Below, piece by piece: positions 47,401 to 57,099 of a DNA stretch of 64,000 nt. Origin of the DNA: Paralvinella palmiformis (lineage: Eukaryota > Annelida > Polychaeta > Terebellida > Alvinellidae). The stretch covers positions 740,001 to 804,000 of the forward strand of contig JAODUP010000093.1 in NCBI GenBank assembly GCA_025642065.1, read 5' to 3'. Made by a program: the position numbers and the translations under genes. Positions within the stretch are counted from its first letter, which is position 1. Each line of letters starts with the position of its first letter. Under the pieces are notes generated by a model, which saw only the letters and a list, made by a program, of their open reading frames with translations, was not told the origin of the DNA and did not search any database.

Positions 47401-49049
47401 TCAATGTCGTGCATTTGCTCTGAATTAGAAATGTTTTTGTTCAAACCATCACTTGTTGACAAAAAGGCATACTACATTTGAGATATATTCATAAATACTG
47501 TGTAACCATATTTGAAACTGAAGTAAAAATGTACGGAAAATTAATTCTTTATTAAGAGAATATCAAACTGACATCAATATCACATGACAACACTAGTCAT
47601 TCTAAGAAAATGCCCCCAAGTTTGTGCTAATATGTCAGTAAATGAGGTTTCTCAAAATGATTTCAGTTAACAAGAGCAGTCCTTAAAAATCACAATTTGC
47701 ACTTCAATTATATGACAAATAAGCTAGTTATTTTACAGCCATCCATTTCTCATTCCAGGGATCCCAAGGGGAGGGTATTACTCTCAAACTTCATCCACAG
47801 AAATAATTGAGTAGTAGATAAAACAAATGGCATATAAATATTTTAATGTATTTTCTTATAACCCATGGTCACTTTCACTATACTGATCATATGCTTTGAG
47901 GAAAGAATCATAATACATTACAGAGAGCCATCAATGAAATATATCTGACATAAAAATAACACATTATGATGAAACCAAGTCATCCTTTACAAACACGATA
48001 TGTGAATATAGGCTTATGTAAAACTACTGATATAGCATGAGTGACATTTCTTATTAATAATACTTTAAGTAAGAAAGAGTGCATATTATAAACTGAAGAA
48101 AAAAATACAATTTTAAAAACAAGTATGGGTGAGTTTTTTATTACCAAACTGCTCCAGCTGGAAATAATACTGGTAAATCCATTTCTGCAGGGTTTGAATA
48201 AAATTGGTGCATGAAAGAGTGGTCCTACTGAAAAAACCTGAAAGTGGCCAATATTTGAATTAGGCTGGGATCCAGGGCCCATCTAGGTCCCTGGATGCTC
48301 TGAAATCAGGCATTACTGGGGGGGGTGTGTGGTTTATGAACATTCTACATATTTCTAGGGCCAAAAATATCAGAATTCCAGTAAATATCAGAAATCTTTC
48401 ATTCCAGAGTTCGCCTCATTACAATTGGAGGTCGCCCAGCCCATTTAACCTATCTTGTGCACAAAAAAGTGGCTGTAAAACATCAAGCATTGGTAAACAT
48501 CCCTGAGTTGGTAGGTAAACATTGTAAACAATAAAGAAGTTTTAGCCAATTTTAACAATAAATTAGTCACAGCATACATATAGTAGAACAGCTGATATAG
48601 TGATATAAAGCTATACAAAATACTTACGCTATAAATGGTGGAATACCATTTACCATGTAGATATCACTCTCATTGTAGACCCTCACAAACTCCTTGAATG
48701 CAATATCATCAACGCCAAATGTTCTATTTTCCTTTTTCTTCAACTCAATGGAGATCGTGTGCTCTGGTGGCTCATCTAGCTTCAAGAAATAATCATCCGT
48801 CCATTTTTCAAAGGCAGGAGATAGCTTAGCAGCATTCTTCATGATCAGTGGTTTCAGTGGCCTAGCATAATTCTCAAAGAACAACCTCGTAAATGGGAAG
48901 CCATCCATCTCCTCTAGGCTGTACATTGGGCGGCCTACTCCAAGTTCCTTTAAGTGACCCGCATCATTGACCAACTTCTCAATCTCTGGAGCAGTGGCCA
49001 GAATGCCAGATACAAGACACAACAGTGTAATGAGCTGACAGTTCATCAT
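30516..49049 (-). CDS. ER-luminal JmjC (cupin-8) oxygenase with EF-hand and C-terminal VDEL
   Basis: Eleven exons on the minus strand join to 456 codons plus TAA: 49049-48628, 45464-45401, 41712-41587, 41453-41404, 41294-41202, 35126-34950, 33634-33545, 33290-33221, 32881-32822, 32539-32468, 30662-30516. The protein begins [20 protein letters not shown], a signal peptide. The JmjC fold carries HTD (His176, Asp178) and WIHHV (His254), the expected Fe(II) triad, and Lys191 in EKMFLFIDP at the 2-oxoglutarate position. Residues 390-401 ([12 protein letters not shown]) are an EF-hand loop. The C terminus HHVDEL is a KDEL-type retention signal. Two sequons (NRT, NES) fit a luminal protein. This suggests a hydroxylase of secretory-pathway proteins, perhaps Ca2+-sensitive; the substrate is unknown. 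JMJD8 is a known ER JmjC protein, but the EF-hand and retention tail set this one apart. The start was chosen because it directly begins a signal peptide, after an acceptor at 49060-49059 that implies a 5' UTR exon. Confidence 0.92.
32468..32539 (-). CDS. JmjC gene exon 10 (EF-hand loop)
   Basis: A 72-base exon, phase 0 at both ends, acceptor AAATTATAG, donor GTGAGT. The loop [12 protein letters not shown] has ligands D1, N3, N5 and E12 and a hydrophobic residue at 8. Position 6 is Asn rather than the usual Gly. Confidence 0.9.
32822..32881 (-). CDS. JmjC gene exon 9
   Basis: A 60-base exon, phase 0 at both ends, acceptor ATCATTTCAG, donor GTAAGT. It encodes [20 protein letters not shown]; its end forms the helix leading into the EF-hand loop. 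Confidence 0.88.
33221..33290 (-). CDS. JmjC gene exon 8
   Basis: Acceptor TTTAACATAG, donor GTAAGT. It encodes [20 protein letters not shown] then LLG, in a helical linker between the oxygenase core and the EF-hand. Confidence 0.88.
33545..33634 (-). CDS. JmjC gene exon 7
   Basis: A 90-base exon with acceptor TTGACATTTATAG and donor GTGAGA. It encodes [20 protein letters not shown], then [12 protein letters not shown] nearer AG (AAACAG, 49 bases inside) gives a 41-base exon that breaks the frame, so the outer acceptor is the coding one. Confidence 0.82.
34125..34440 (+). mobile_element. tRNA-derived SINE with (ATT)n tail
   Basis: The head TGATAGCGCAGTTAGTTAGA is box A and GGGTTTCAGGCTCC (34174-34187) box B. 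A body of about 200 bases follows and ends in CTGAATAGGGCGTTATATAA and an ATTATT tail, the kind of 3' end shared by many SINEs with L2-type LINEs. It sits in the intron between JmjC exons 6 and 7. Confidence 0.75.
34950..35126 (-). CDS. JmjC gene exon 6 (third iron ligand)
   Basis: Acceptor TTTTTCATCCAG, donor GTAATT. It opens with [18 protein letters not shown]. His254 matches the distal iron histidine of the FIH-type WWHHI motif. The 6.1-kb intron separating it from exon 5 carries most of the transposons in this gene. Confidence 0.93.
35283..35455 (+). mobile_element. SINE copy, shared 3'-domain family (most complete)
   Basis: It starts near GCCCCCATGGTAGCATAATT, has box-B-like CTGGGTTCAAATCTTGG, a middle with AGCAAGGTGTTTCTTCTATT and the 3' domain CCCATTTAGCCTACCATATG. 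It lies just upstream (in gene terms) of JmjC exon 6. Confidence 0.75.
35460..37340. other. Intron sequence without recognised features
   Basis: Part of the large intron between JmjC exons 5 and 6. A short (TA)n lies at about 36354-36375; a complex patch at about 36980-37280 shows no exon that the gene's phases could use. Confidence 0.5.
37349..37497 (+). mobile_element. SINE fragment related to the copy at 54960
   Basis: The end, AGGCTGTGCTGAACAAGCGA then CAGCCTGGGGAT, matches the 3' part of the SINE at 54960-55325. The upstream part is diverged and the tRNA head is absent. Confidence 0.55.
37668..37696. repeat. (TA)n microsatellite
   Basis: About 14 TA units in the large JmjC intron. Confidence 0.9.
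37938..38632 (+). mobile_element. 5'-truncated L2/CR1-like LINE, copy 1
   Basis: It encodes the C-terminal end of a LINE reverse transcriptase: [20 protein letters not shown], then [17 protein letters not shown] and [17 protein letters not shown] blocks, in two frames joined by small deletions. It ends in an (ATT)n tail. The 5' truncation falls at ATGCATGAACATGTCACATC, a sequence internal to copy 2. It lies in the JmjC intron in antisense orientation to the gene. Confidence 0.85.
38640..39690. other. Intron sequence without recognised features
   Basis: Between LINE copy 1 and the first hAT element. No exon or repeat identified. Confidence 0.45.
39694..40942. mobile_element. hAT-type element, copy 1 (apparently non-autonomous)
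   Basis: The right end, read on the minus strand, is CAGGGTTGGGGTAATCATAA, a typical hAT terminus. The left end, CAGAACAAAGGTAATCAATT, is a decayed match. Both ends carry subterminal blocks rich in TAATCG/CGATTA motifs in inverted orientation (about 39705-39795 and 40800-40935). No transposase remnant was recognised and no clean 8-bp duplication remains. Confidence 0.75.
41202..41294 (-). CDS. JmjC gene exon 5
   Basis: Acceptor TTTTTAACAG, donor GTAACT. It encodes [20 protein letters not shown], then [11 protein letters not shown] and a split Trp. The EPGDCLYIP turn is typical of cupin-8/JmjC proteins just before the last iron ligand. Confidence 0.93.
41404..41453 (-). CDS. JmjC gene exon 4
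   Basis: A 50-base exon encoding [16 protein letters not shown] and part of Arg. Its acceptor AG ends a pure (TA)n run rather than a pyrimidine tract, across a 133-base intron from exon 3. The donor is GTAACA. The frame fits both neighbours. Confidence 0.85.
41454..41499. repeat. (TA)n-(AAT)n tract abutting JmjC exon 4
   Basis: About 17 TA units run directly into the acceptor AG of exon 4 on the minus strand. A (CA)n tract at 41517-41538 lies in the same 133-base intron. Confidence 0.93.
41587..41712 (-). CDS. JmjC gene exon 3 (HxD iron motif)
   Basis: Acceptor TTTATTTTAG, donor GTAAGT, phase 0 at both ends. It holds the first two iron ligands in [13 protein letters not shown] and the 2-oxoglutarate lysine in [10 protein letters not shown]. 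Confidence 0.94.
41884..43250 (+). mobile_element. 5'-truncated L2/CR1-like LINE, copy 2
   Basis: A longer copy of the family at 37938. It keeps the RT blocks [11 protein letters not shown] (about 41980-42012), [13 protein letters not shown], YADDTQLY (42261-42284) and [20 protein letters not shown], then the C-terminal [16 protein letters not shown] block, TTTATTAAATATACATTA and a short ATT tail. Frameshifts and stops show that it is dead. It lies in the intron between JmjC exons 2 and 3. Confidence 0.9.
43423..44897 (+). mobile_element. hAT transposon remnant, copy 2, with 8-bp target duplication
   Basis: The element starts CAGGCATGGGATAATCATAA and ends with the complement of CAGGCATTGTGTGATTACAG. 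It is flanked by ATCTGAAC (43415-43422) and ATCAGAAC (44898-44905), an 8-bp duplication with one mismatch, as hAT elements make. Subterminal TAATCA-rich blocks match those of copy 1. Inside, about 44302-44524 encodes in shifting frames a hAT dimerisation-domain end: [33 protein letters not shown] and [20 protein letters not shown]. Confidence 0.87.
45401..45464 (-). CDS. JmjC gene exon 2
   Basis: A 64-base exon with acceptor ATCACAACAG and donor GTAAGT. It encodes [20 protein letters not shown] then DA. A second AG four bases inside would shift into a frame with an early stop, so the outer acceptor is used. Confidence 0.87.
45662..45870 (+). mobile_element. Possible tRNA-derived SINE fragment
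   Basis: GGTCCTGCTAGTAGTGCACT and GAGTTTAAATCCGA (about 45707-45720) resemble boxes A and B. It lies upstream of JmjC exon 2. Diverged and uncertain. Confidence 0.35.
46291..46520 (+). mobile_element. tRNA-derived SINE
   Basis: The head GCCTCTATGGCCTAGTGGGT plus AAGAGCATGGG looks like a tRNA 5' half, and GGTTTGAATCCC (46360-46371) is box B. The distance between boxes is longer than in a real tRNA gene, and no 3' acceptor strand pairs with the start. Confidence 0.65.
46526..46792 (+). pseudogene. Open frame of unknown origin, possibly a hAT-like fragment
   Basis: An 88-codon frame with ordinary residue composition, ending [20 protein letters not shown] then TVYY. The RFPDDEL...LDP pattern resembles a stretch near the end of hAT-derived proteins. 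No splice sites connect it to the JmjC gene, which runs on the other strand. Assignment is tentative. Confidence 0.3.
46800..48400. other. JmjC intron 1 without recognised features
   Basis: A/T-rich sequence between exons 1 and 2 of the minus-strand gene. No exon or clear repeat was seen before the SINE fragment near 48410. Confidence 0.45.
48410..48495 (+). mobile_element. SINE 3'-domain fragment
   Basis: CCTCATTACAATTGGAGGTC then CCCATTTAACCTATCTTGTG and AAAAAGTGGCTGTAAAACATC, matching the 3' half of the copy at 35283. Confidence 0.65.
48628..49049 (-). CDS. JmjC gene exon 1 (signal peptide, N-terminal JmjC)
   Basis: The exon body starts at 49058 after the acceptor TTATTTTTCAG; AACATTAAA precedes two adjacent ATG codons. 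The reading frame is open further upstream, but that stretch lies beyond the acceptor and would spoil the signal peptide. The donor GTAAGT follows GGIPPFIA. It encodes residues 1-140 and part of 141. Confidence 0.9.
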
Positions 49050-49627
49050 TTTAATGTTCTGAAAAATAACACAAAAGACTGAACATCTGTATCTGTCTAG
49101 AACAGTGTGATGTTCAATAAAAAAAATGGAAGTGACCAGATGCACTTTAGGTCAAACATCATTCAATCTTGCTACCTACAATTCCAGATTATAGGTAAAT
49201 ACAAATCACAAAACCCTCTCACTCTCAACAACACAACTGCCCAAGAAGTGTTCTGACTTAAGCCTGACACTATTTTCTAAACGCAAAACATGTCACTGAG
49301 TTTTAAGCTCAACTGATAATAAAACATTATGTAGGGCTAGGAGGCAAAAACAGACATGTAGACAGTAATGCTCAGAAAGATTCAGAGTGCTTAATCTCAA
49401 AATTTAAAATTAGATAATATGGGCTAAAAGACTTTAAAAACTGGTATATGATTGAGTGCTGTGACAAAATGGTTACCTACAGTTACATGGCAAATATTTG
49501 GTTTTCATCTGGTAGCAGGTATTTAAAAAGAAAGATGACATGTTTTCAAATGACAAAATTCTTGTAATATATATATATATATAATCACATATTAGATCTA
49601 TCTTATAGTGCTAAAGCAAGGTAATGA

Positions 49628-49680
49628 TGATTGGTGTTTTACAGCCACTTCTGTGTGCATGAGAGGCTAAATGGGCCTTG
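49628..49680 (-). mobile_element. SINE 3'-domain fragment
   Basis: The minus strand reads CCCATTTAGCCTCTCATGCA then AGAAGTGGCTGTAAAACACC, a further copy of the shared 3' domain. Confidence 0.65.
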
Positions 49681-51975
49681 TGCTAAAGCAAGGTAACAGG
49701 TATCAGGCTTGAATCTCATTAATTAGTAGCTGATTTAATGTGTCCAATTCACAGCTCAATCATAAATAGATATGTATTTGTATGAGAGGAATCATTGTAG
49801 TTAATGCAAAAATAAATGTACCCACAATAGAATAGTGCTGTAGTATACCATTGTACCTATTACAATAACCATTGTTATACTGCGAGGTAAGCTGAGCCTC
49901 AGGCCACCCTCGAACACAACAAGAGTAAGAAAAACCATGTCAAAGTGAAAGAGCCAATACTATCATGAGGGGATCTCCCACATGGAGAATAGTACACGTA
50001 GCATTCTCAGAATTGGTCACACAACAATGATTACCATAATACAGTAGTACCTAACTTTAGGACTACCTTACCAAATCATGAAGCAGGACTGATACAAGAT
50101 GATTTATACTGAGAGTAGAACAGAATGGGACATATTTAGAATGACATTAACTGAATTGTTACCAGACAGTGTATCATAATACTGCCACATTAATCAATGG
50201 TTTATTCGGCACATATTGAGCTCTGTCGGAGTGAATCATTTGTTTAGCCTCATTACTGGTTACAATATATACTGTCTATAGAAATGGGATGATCAGGTGA
50301 AACATCTCCCAGAAGTAGCTAATAGTAATACTGACAGCATCGTGTCAGAATAAATTATCATATACCGCATAAATTTGAAGAGGTAACCAAATGTGTCTAA
50401 AACTAAAAAAGGAAATATAAAAACATGTAAAGCTAAGGATGAGTCATGTTATTATTGTAACAATAACTTAGTCTGTTTTGTTAGAGCTGTAAACGTGAAA
50501 GAAATCCTTGGAATAAGGAAGTGTAATTATAAAAACTGTATAAGTAGGTCACATAAACTTTATTCAGTTCTGGGAAAAACCATGAATATCATCAGTTCTA
50601 GGAAAAACCATGAATATGCAGGTTTGAATATGTGCGTGTAAGTACTTATTAATATACATCTATGCAAATTATTCTGTTATGTTAGTTTGTTTGAGAAACA
50701 ATTACTAATAGAGCAAATGAAGAGATTTATGCTTGCATGTTCATGTCACAACTAATTTTAATATAGAGCAAGTTAAGCCAAAGTATTCTACAAATAATAC
50801 CATATTTATAGAGCCCTGATAGAGATATCTTTGACTGAGCAGGGTCTACTGTCCCATACTACATGCATAACATCATGTATAGAAGTGGCTTGTTTCCATG
50901 AATATATGATAAATGACTATGTGTAGATTTATTTTCTCTTAGTATTCTTGTCTTGTTGAGTATCATTACCTTTTTGCAAACTTGCTTTTAGGTTTTTATT
51001 GACTTCACCCAACACTCAACTAGACAACACATACGTTAGAGAACAAGACAGCATACTTAATATTTAGCCACAGGCAGTGATACGTGACTGAAGAGGTTAC
51101 AACTGTAGCTGATGTTTTCACAAAAGATTAGCCACTGGTGTCAGTAATAGAACAATTACAAGATGCATCACATGCCCATAACAATCTAACTACAAGGCAG
51201 CATATTTACCATATATGTGAATCATGAATAAAAACTGTCTGTTATCAAACTGATATTTGGACATCAACATGACCATATATGGGAAAGATCGAGTGGCCAA
51301 GCAGTTATATTATGTGATATTAAACTGGTACTTCACCCTGATTAACAATCGACTTGAATTGTAGAAACAGTCATTATGATAGAAAATCTGTCTTCATCAA
51401 AATACAATTATAAGAGTATTGATACTGCACACACTAATTTATCAAATGTTTTAAAGTGGTGCTATTGCTGGCACTAAACACAACTTTAATACATATTAAA
51501 TGTCACAAGACAAGTATAACATACTAAATCAGGAAATAATGATACTATTCACAGATCTTGTTTTGTCAGTAAAAAATCAATGATCTGATAAATTTATTCA
51601 TGGCTTTCTTGTCCACAAAATTATCCATCTCTTAACCAATTAATATTCCAATAAAACCATTCTTAATTTTACAAATTTACCTTTAAATAGTCAAATCAAA
51701 TATATCTGTCTTCTAAAAGAAAGTCCTTTGCCAAAAAAACACATTTTCAGCCTCCCAGAAACTAACACTTTGACAGTCAGATAAATAAATGATTTCTGTC
51801 ATCTTTCAGCATTGCAGGCTTGAATTGCCTTTAGCAATGCTAAACATATAAAACATATAGTTTTATAAGTATTTTTTTATTTATTAGGGAAAAAACCCAC
51901 AGTAATGAAATGCCATTTAAAAGATATATATTCAAAGTCAAACAAACAACAGGTAACATTCTATTTATGTTTGAC

Positions 51976-52030
51976 GACCCATTTAGCCTACGATGTGCAC
52001 AAAAGTGGCTGTAAAACATCAATCATCATC
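51976..52030 (+). mobile_element. SINE 3'-domain fragment
   Basis: CCCATTTAGCCTACGATGTG then CACAAAAGTGGCTGTAAAAC, close to the apparent family consensus. Confidence 0.7.
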
Positions 52031-52639
52031 TATTTATGTTTGAACTGGTAAGTGCATTATATTTAATCAAAAAATGTTTGTTTAAATTTTTGAGTGCTTG
52101 AATAATGAATGCAATGAATAAACAATTCTGACTATCTCCTTCCTCCCTCCCCCCAAACCCAAAGAATTGGAACTATTATTCAAAAGTCAAATTTCTGTTA
52201 TCTAGATTGTTTCCACAAATAACCAGCAGTAGTCTTTTCTTATGATAGAAATAAACTAAATGAAAAATACATGTTTTAATATGATTTACTCTGACTTGTT
52301 AAATGGCTTCTCTGGGCTATACCAGGGATCTTATAACAGGGATGAGAACAAAAGAGAAAGCTGGAAAATGGGAAATTTTGAAAATTGAACAATTTTAGAG
52401 CCACACATCCTGAGATTATATTTATGGTTGACTTATTGCAGAAATATTATTCAAAAACGCTGGAAACCTCCGATCCGCGGGGAATTATCACCCCTGTTAT
52501 AATAATAATAATTGCAAAACTTCTATTGTGCCAATATTCTCGAAAAGAATCTAGCTTAGTAGTGCACCTAGTACAGGGGTTGGGCAAACTCATAGTCCAG
52601 GTAAAATGCAAAGTTCATCAACAAATGATCGGATAGAGT

Positions 52640-53945
52640 GGAAACTTACTGGTAGAAAGATTAAGCAATCATGAGAAAGTGAATTATCAAATGGTGACGG
52701 AAATACACTATGCTATTTGATGACTTAAAATGTTCAGAGAGTGAGTTCCAAAGAGTAGGGACAGCAACTGAAAAAGCACGAGTCCCAGCACAAGTTTTAA
52801 CCCTTGGAACAGACAACAAGTGAAAACCAGATGAACAGAGACCTCTGGGCTTGGGTGCTAAAGAAAGCATGGAAAATAGTTATGAAGGTTCTCTAGAAGA
52901 AAGAGTTTGATAGGCAATAGTGGAGTTTGAAAATGATGCCAGATTGAACAGTGAGCCAGTGAAGAGATTTCAGAAGTGGGACAGAATGGGAAATCTGAGG
53001 AGACCGTGTGACAACCCTAGCTAAGCAGTTCTGAACACACTGAAGTTTTAGAATATCCTTAGATGTGATATTATAAAGAAGAGTTGCAGTAATCAACCCT
53101 AATAGTAATGAGTGCTGTAGCAATGGTTTTGGCAACTGAAAGAGAAATATAGCGACAAATACAGCGAAGGTCATCAACATGATAGAAGCAGATAAATATG
53201 TTTCTGAAATTAAAATGGCTAGCAAATGTAACACCAAGATTACATACAGTGTCTAATGGTGTGATGCTATGAGTAAGGATGGACATAGGGAAGAAACAAG
53301 TAAGTTTGCTGCATTGTCTGGATGTACAATGAAATCAGTTTTGTTGGCATTGACTGATTGAGCCTAAGTCTATTGTTTGTCATCCACTGATCCAGCCAGA
53401 TATATCACTGAGACAGTCATATAACTGTTTAAGGGAAAGATCAGTGCCTGCTGTAGATAAAACATTAGACAAGTGATTACAGTTTAGGTGAACGTTCAAA
53501 TGACAGGATATGACTTTTTCTAATACTTTAGATATGAAAAATAGATTAGAAATGGGTCGATAGCTTTTTAGATTATTGGCTGGTAAAAATGGTTTCTTAA
53601 GAAGAGGGTTTACATGGTCATGTTTAAAATGAAAAGGGAACACCCTGGAGTTTAGTGATTATTTTATTATTTTATTAATTGGAACAATTACTGCATGAAG
53701 ACAAGATTTAAGCAGAAATGTAGGGAGAGGATCAAGTTCACAAGACTTATTAGGGGATGATAAAATCAGTTTAGAAACTTCAGTAAGTGAGGCTGGTTTA
53801 AACACTGTGCAAGGATGATGTACAACTGGAAAATCAATATTACAACTAGAAGCACAACCTGGGAAAGAAGCATGAATTTGAGTAATCTTATCCTTGAAAG
53901 TGGGAAGAGATAATTTATATTCCATGGAAGTAATATCTAGTGCTA
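52640..53945 (-). mobile_element. L2/CR1-like LINE remnant with deleted RT core
   Basis: Read on the minus strand: LTEVSKLILSSPNKSCELDP and PLPTFLLK, then NNLKSYRPISNLFFISKVLE, then DCLSDISGW, then ISLSVAKTIATALITIRVDY and CNSSL, then LKLQCVQNCLARVVTRSP and a FSVAVPTLWNSL end. These are LINE reverse-transcriptase blocks in order, in several frames. The catalytic centre (AFDTVDH to YADD) is missing between the second and third blocks. This copy is distinct in sequence from those at 37938 and 41884. Confidence 0.85.
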
Positions 53946-54344
53946 CCTAGTGAGTAAAAACCTTAACTGGTAATTAAGGCCAGTCTTAAAAATGATCTTG
54001 TTGGGGGTTACCCGACTGTATGACTCCAAAACCGCTGTATGGCCGTATGGAATTGGGAAGAAATGAAAAATACATTTCAACCATTTTTTCATACTTAAAT
54101 TCTGCTTGTATTTGTCTTTTGATTGGTGTTTTGCTTCGACGCCCTGCATAATGCATCAATACTCTCAAAATTTTGGCAATATCAAGTCTTTTTTGGACAT
54201 TGAAATATCGGCATACTTGCGCTTTCTTCACTGTGTGCGTATATGGGACGAATTGGCTTGCTTGTGGGGGCAATTATGCATGGTGACGTTATATTATTGA
54301 ATGACGTTTAAACCACATGCAGATATGATTATTTGCGGACTGAG

Positions 54345-54815
54345 GAATATTTGTTAAAATGAAGTGGTTGCATAGCTGCGCATTGGAACCGTGTTCGCTA
54401 GCGCTAAAGGTCCAAGCACTCAATGCACATGCGCTGACTCCCGATGGCGGCAAGGTCTTGTGCATGTGCTAACTCTTATTATAACTCGCTAACTTTTATT
54501 TGAACTAAAGTTAGGTTGAGGCTTTCAACATCTTTGAAGATGTTCAAACAAGAATAAAGGAGATCAAAGATATCACATCTGTCCAACTATACTGAAACGT
54601 TGGCTCAGATCTTTTTATATCTGCATTTGAAACAAGCAAAAATAGGCACTTGCGCGTTCAGTTCTTTTATACCAGCAAACACAGTTCTGCGTCCGAACAC
54701 CAGAAAAATGCACATCTGGCACATGCGCATTGAGTGCTCGGACCTTTAACACAAACGAACATGGTTCCGATGCTCAGCTACGCAACGTCCTTATTAAAAA
54801 TCTTTTAACAAATTA
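54345..54815. mobile_element. MITE-like element with long inverted repeats
   Basis: The left arm (about 54366-54436) and the right arm (about 54720-54790) are reverse complements over some 70 bases with roughly 84% identity by eye. Shared blocks are TCGGAACC/TTGGAACC, TTAAAGGTCC/CTAAAGGTCC and AGCACTCAATGC. TTTGTTAAAA occurs just outside both arms, so the true ends may lie a little further out. No coding sequence is inside. Confidence 0.75.
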
Positions 54816-54957
54816 GTTGTTTTGTATAAATTCATACTACAACAATAGCAAACAATACGGGTGAATTTGTTTTCCTTATCGTACTGAATGACCTTAAATG
54901 AAACAATAAATTTTATCACATGCAACATATTTTGTGGTCTGCATTATTCACTTCAAG

Positions 54958-55328
54958 GTGAGCTCCGGTGGCCTAGCAGTTAAGCACCCGGCACTTGGTG
55001 TCAACGGTCACAGGTTCGAACCCTGTAAGAGGTCAAAACTTTTCCAGAGATTAATTTCTTGGCTCACAACATCGTAGGTGGCTGACCATGTTAAATGGCG
55101 CTGCCGTCTCCACTGAAATATTTCAAATAAAGGGGACGTTAAAAACCCCCTGAGGACGTAAAACACTCTGGCAGTGACCACCCTCAGGGTATTTCGGCTC
55201 CATCTTTCCGTACTGCTCCCCTGTGAGTGGTGGGGGAGGAGGTTTCTCAACCACTCCAACATAGAGGCTGTGCTGATTAAGCGACAGCCTGGGGATTCTC
55301 CCCGAACAACAAAACAAACAAACATTCA
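54958..55328 (+). mobile_element. Full-length tRNA-derived SINE with (CAAA)n tail
   Basis: The head GGTGGCCTAGCAGTTAAGCA is box A and GGTTCGAACCC (55013-55023) box B. A body of about 300 bases follows, ending GGCTGTGCTGATTAAGCGAC then AGCCTGGGGATTCTCCC and an ACAAAACAAACAAACA tail. It is the most intact SINE in the window. Confidence 0.85.
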
Positions 55329-55339
55329 CTTCAAACAGT

Positions 55340-57040
55340 TCCACACATTATAATATTCACCACAAGATGGATGAACCAAAGCTAACTATCATTAGGGGAG
55401 ATACACCTGATGATCCTGGATGATATTTGGTCACACACCTTTTTTATTTATTCATAAATGTTGATTTAGAAAAGTTATCAGGGTTCAAACAGGGTTAACA
55501 ATTAAGCATGGTTTTGAAAGCAGCAAAATTAGAGGTACCCCTCAGCACTTCAGTGGTGTAACTCTGAAAATATTTCTTAATGAAAGCTAAAAGTTGTGCC
55601 TGGCCTCATTATATACATGGTAGTTGATATTGATATATATATAAATTAATAAAAGCTTAAGTGGTCAGGTGGGATTGTTTTATGAATTTGGTTCATTTTA
55701 TATGGAATGACCCATATGGTAAATACACATGATTATACTCATTACTAATTTAAATAAAAGTGAATCCCTGTTTGTATCATTCATGGCCCTACTTCGCTCT
55801 GTTTTTATATTTTGAATACCATTAAATATCTTATAAATAAGGATTAATGCAAATATATTTCATAAAATAATAATGGAATATTATGCTGTTAGTTATGAAT
55901 TAACATACTCTTGCTATCAAGAAATCACATTACTATTGCTAATAATACTATCTTTACCAAATGAATGAGAAACTATGTCAATAGTTAAAAAATTTCAAGA
56001 ATAACTCTGAAACATGAATAAGAATAAAAATCATTACCTATTACATTTGGGAGCTGGACTATTCACCCTCGTTTTTATTCACCTGTCAGTTAGTTTCAGC
56101 CCATTTTATATTTGCCCTCAGGAACTTCGCTCTCAGTTTATTTAATTACTCTCAATTTTATATAAAATAGTTAAAATCAAAACCAACCACAGATAGACAA
56201 GACCAGCAAATTATATACCAGTATATTATATAGCACTTTAGCAGCAATTTAAATCTGTGTGAATGGTTTGTAGATCTTGCTGATCTCACCGAGCAGCTCA
56301 TTTCCATCCAATTTATTCACAACATAATCACCCCTCAATGTAAAGATCTTTAGATGTTGTTTTTTTAAATTTTATGTTTTATACCCCCTTCAATTTATTT
56401 TGTCAAAAATTAACTGCGCTTGCATATCCATTAAGCTGGCCTCCTGACTGATGTCATGTCGCCATGGAAACCTACTTCCTATTAGACCTATAATACTAAC
56501 TGTATACCTAATAATGACACAATGAATATGATAACAATTAGATTTACAGTAACAGTAGGATCACAATGTGCAGATCCAAGAAAATCTGTACCCAAAAATA
56601 TTATGATTTCAGGGTTTCAAGTCAGTTCATTGCTCTCACTGACTGATCTGTCAGGAAATACTTTGCCTTTTACTCAATTACTCTTTACAGCGCTAGTGAA
56701 AGATTCATAGATTGTCTGAATAAATCACTGGAATTGATTATGATATTGTTATAAAACCTTAAACTTATATTGGCCCGTAAGACATTTTTTAATTGAACGT
56801 CACTTTTTGGACTGACATGGACTGCAATATTCTGAAAACTGCATATAAATTGTAGTCTAGATATATTATATTGCAATAGTCCCATCCCGTATTATCGCCC
56901 AAATTGCAACCAGCAAACTCAAACTGTAATAAAATTACAATCATCAACAAGTCGCTTCGTACCTTACACTCAAAATGTCCTCACGTATATATTATGACAA
57001 GACACAATCTCTCCGAAAGGATCACCCACGTTTAAGATAT
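55340..57040. other. A/T-rich intergenic stretch
   Basis: No gene or transposon recognised. It separates the SINE from the GC-richer right end of the window. Confidence 0.5.
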
Positions 57041-57099
57041 TATCATAACATGAACAACGTATCTATTCATTTTTTATTATTGTTTCCGTCATTTATGGT

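Larger units (their letters stand above)
49060..52640. other. Upstream flank of the JmjC gene
   Basis: The promoter and 5' UTR exon of the JmjC gene should lie here or beyond, but nothing identifies them. Two SINE 3'-domain fragments are listed separately. A short (TA)n is at about 49569-49582. Confidence 0.4.

Noticed and set aside
49050..49145. Longer N terminus of the JmjC protein from an upstream ATG
   Set aside because: The extra codons lie beyond a strong acceptor (TTATTTTTCAG at 49069-49059) and would bury the signal peptide.
53986..54273. Overlapping minus-strand frames of 68-95 codons with ordinary composition
   Set aside because: No known domain was recognised, no splice context fits, and they lie between two transposon remnants. 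Probably repeat-derived, but not provable from sequence alone.
55008..55023. A functional tRNA gene at the GGTTCGAACCC box
   Set aside because: No acceptor stem pairs across the expected 72-76 bases, and the sequence continues into a 300-base SINE body with a CAAA tail. The box A/B pairs at 19938, 28595, 34125 and 46291 are judged the same way.
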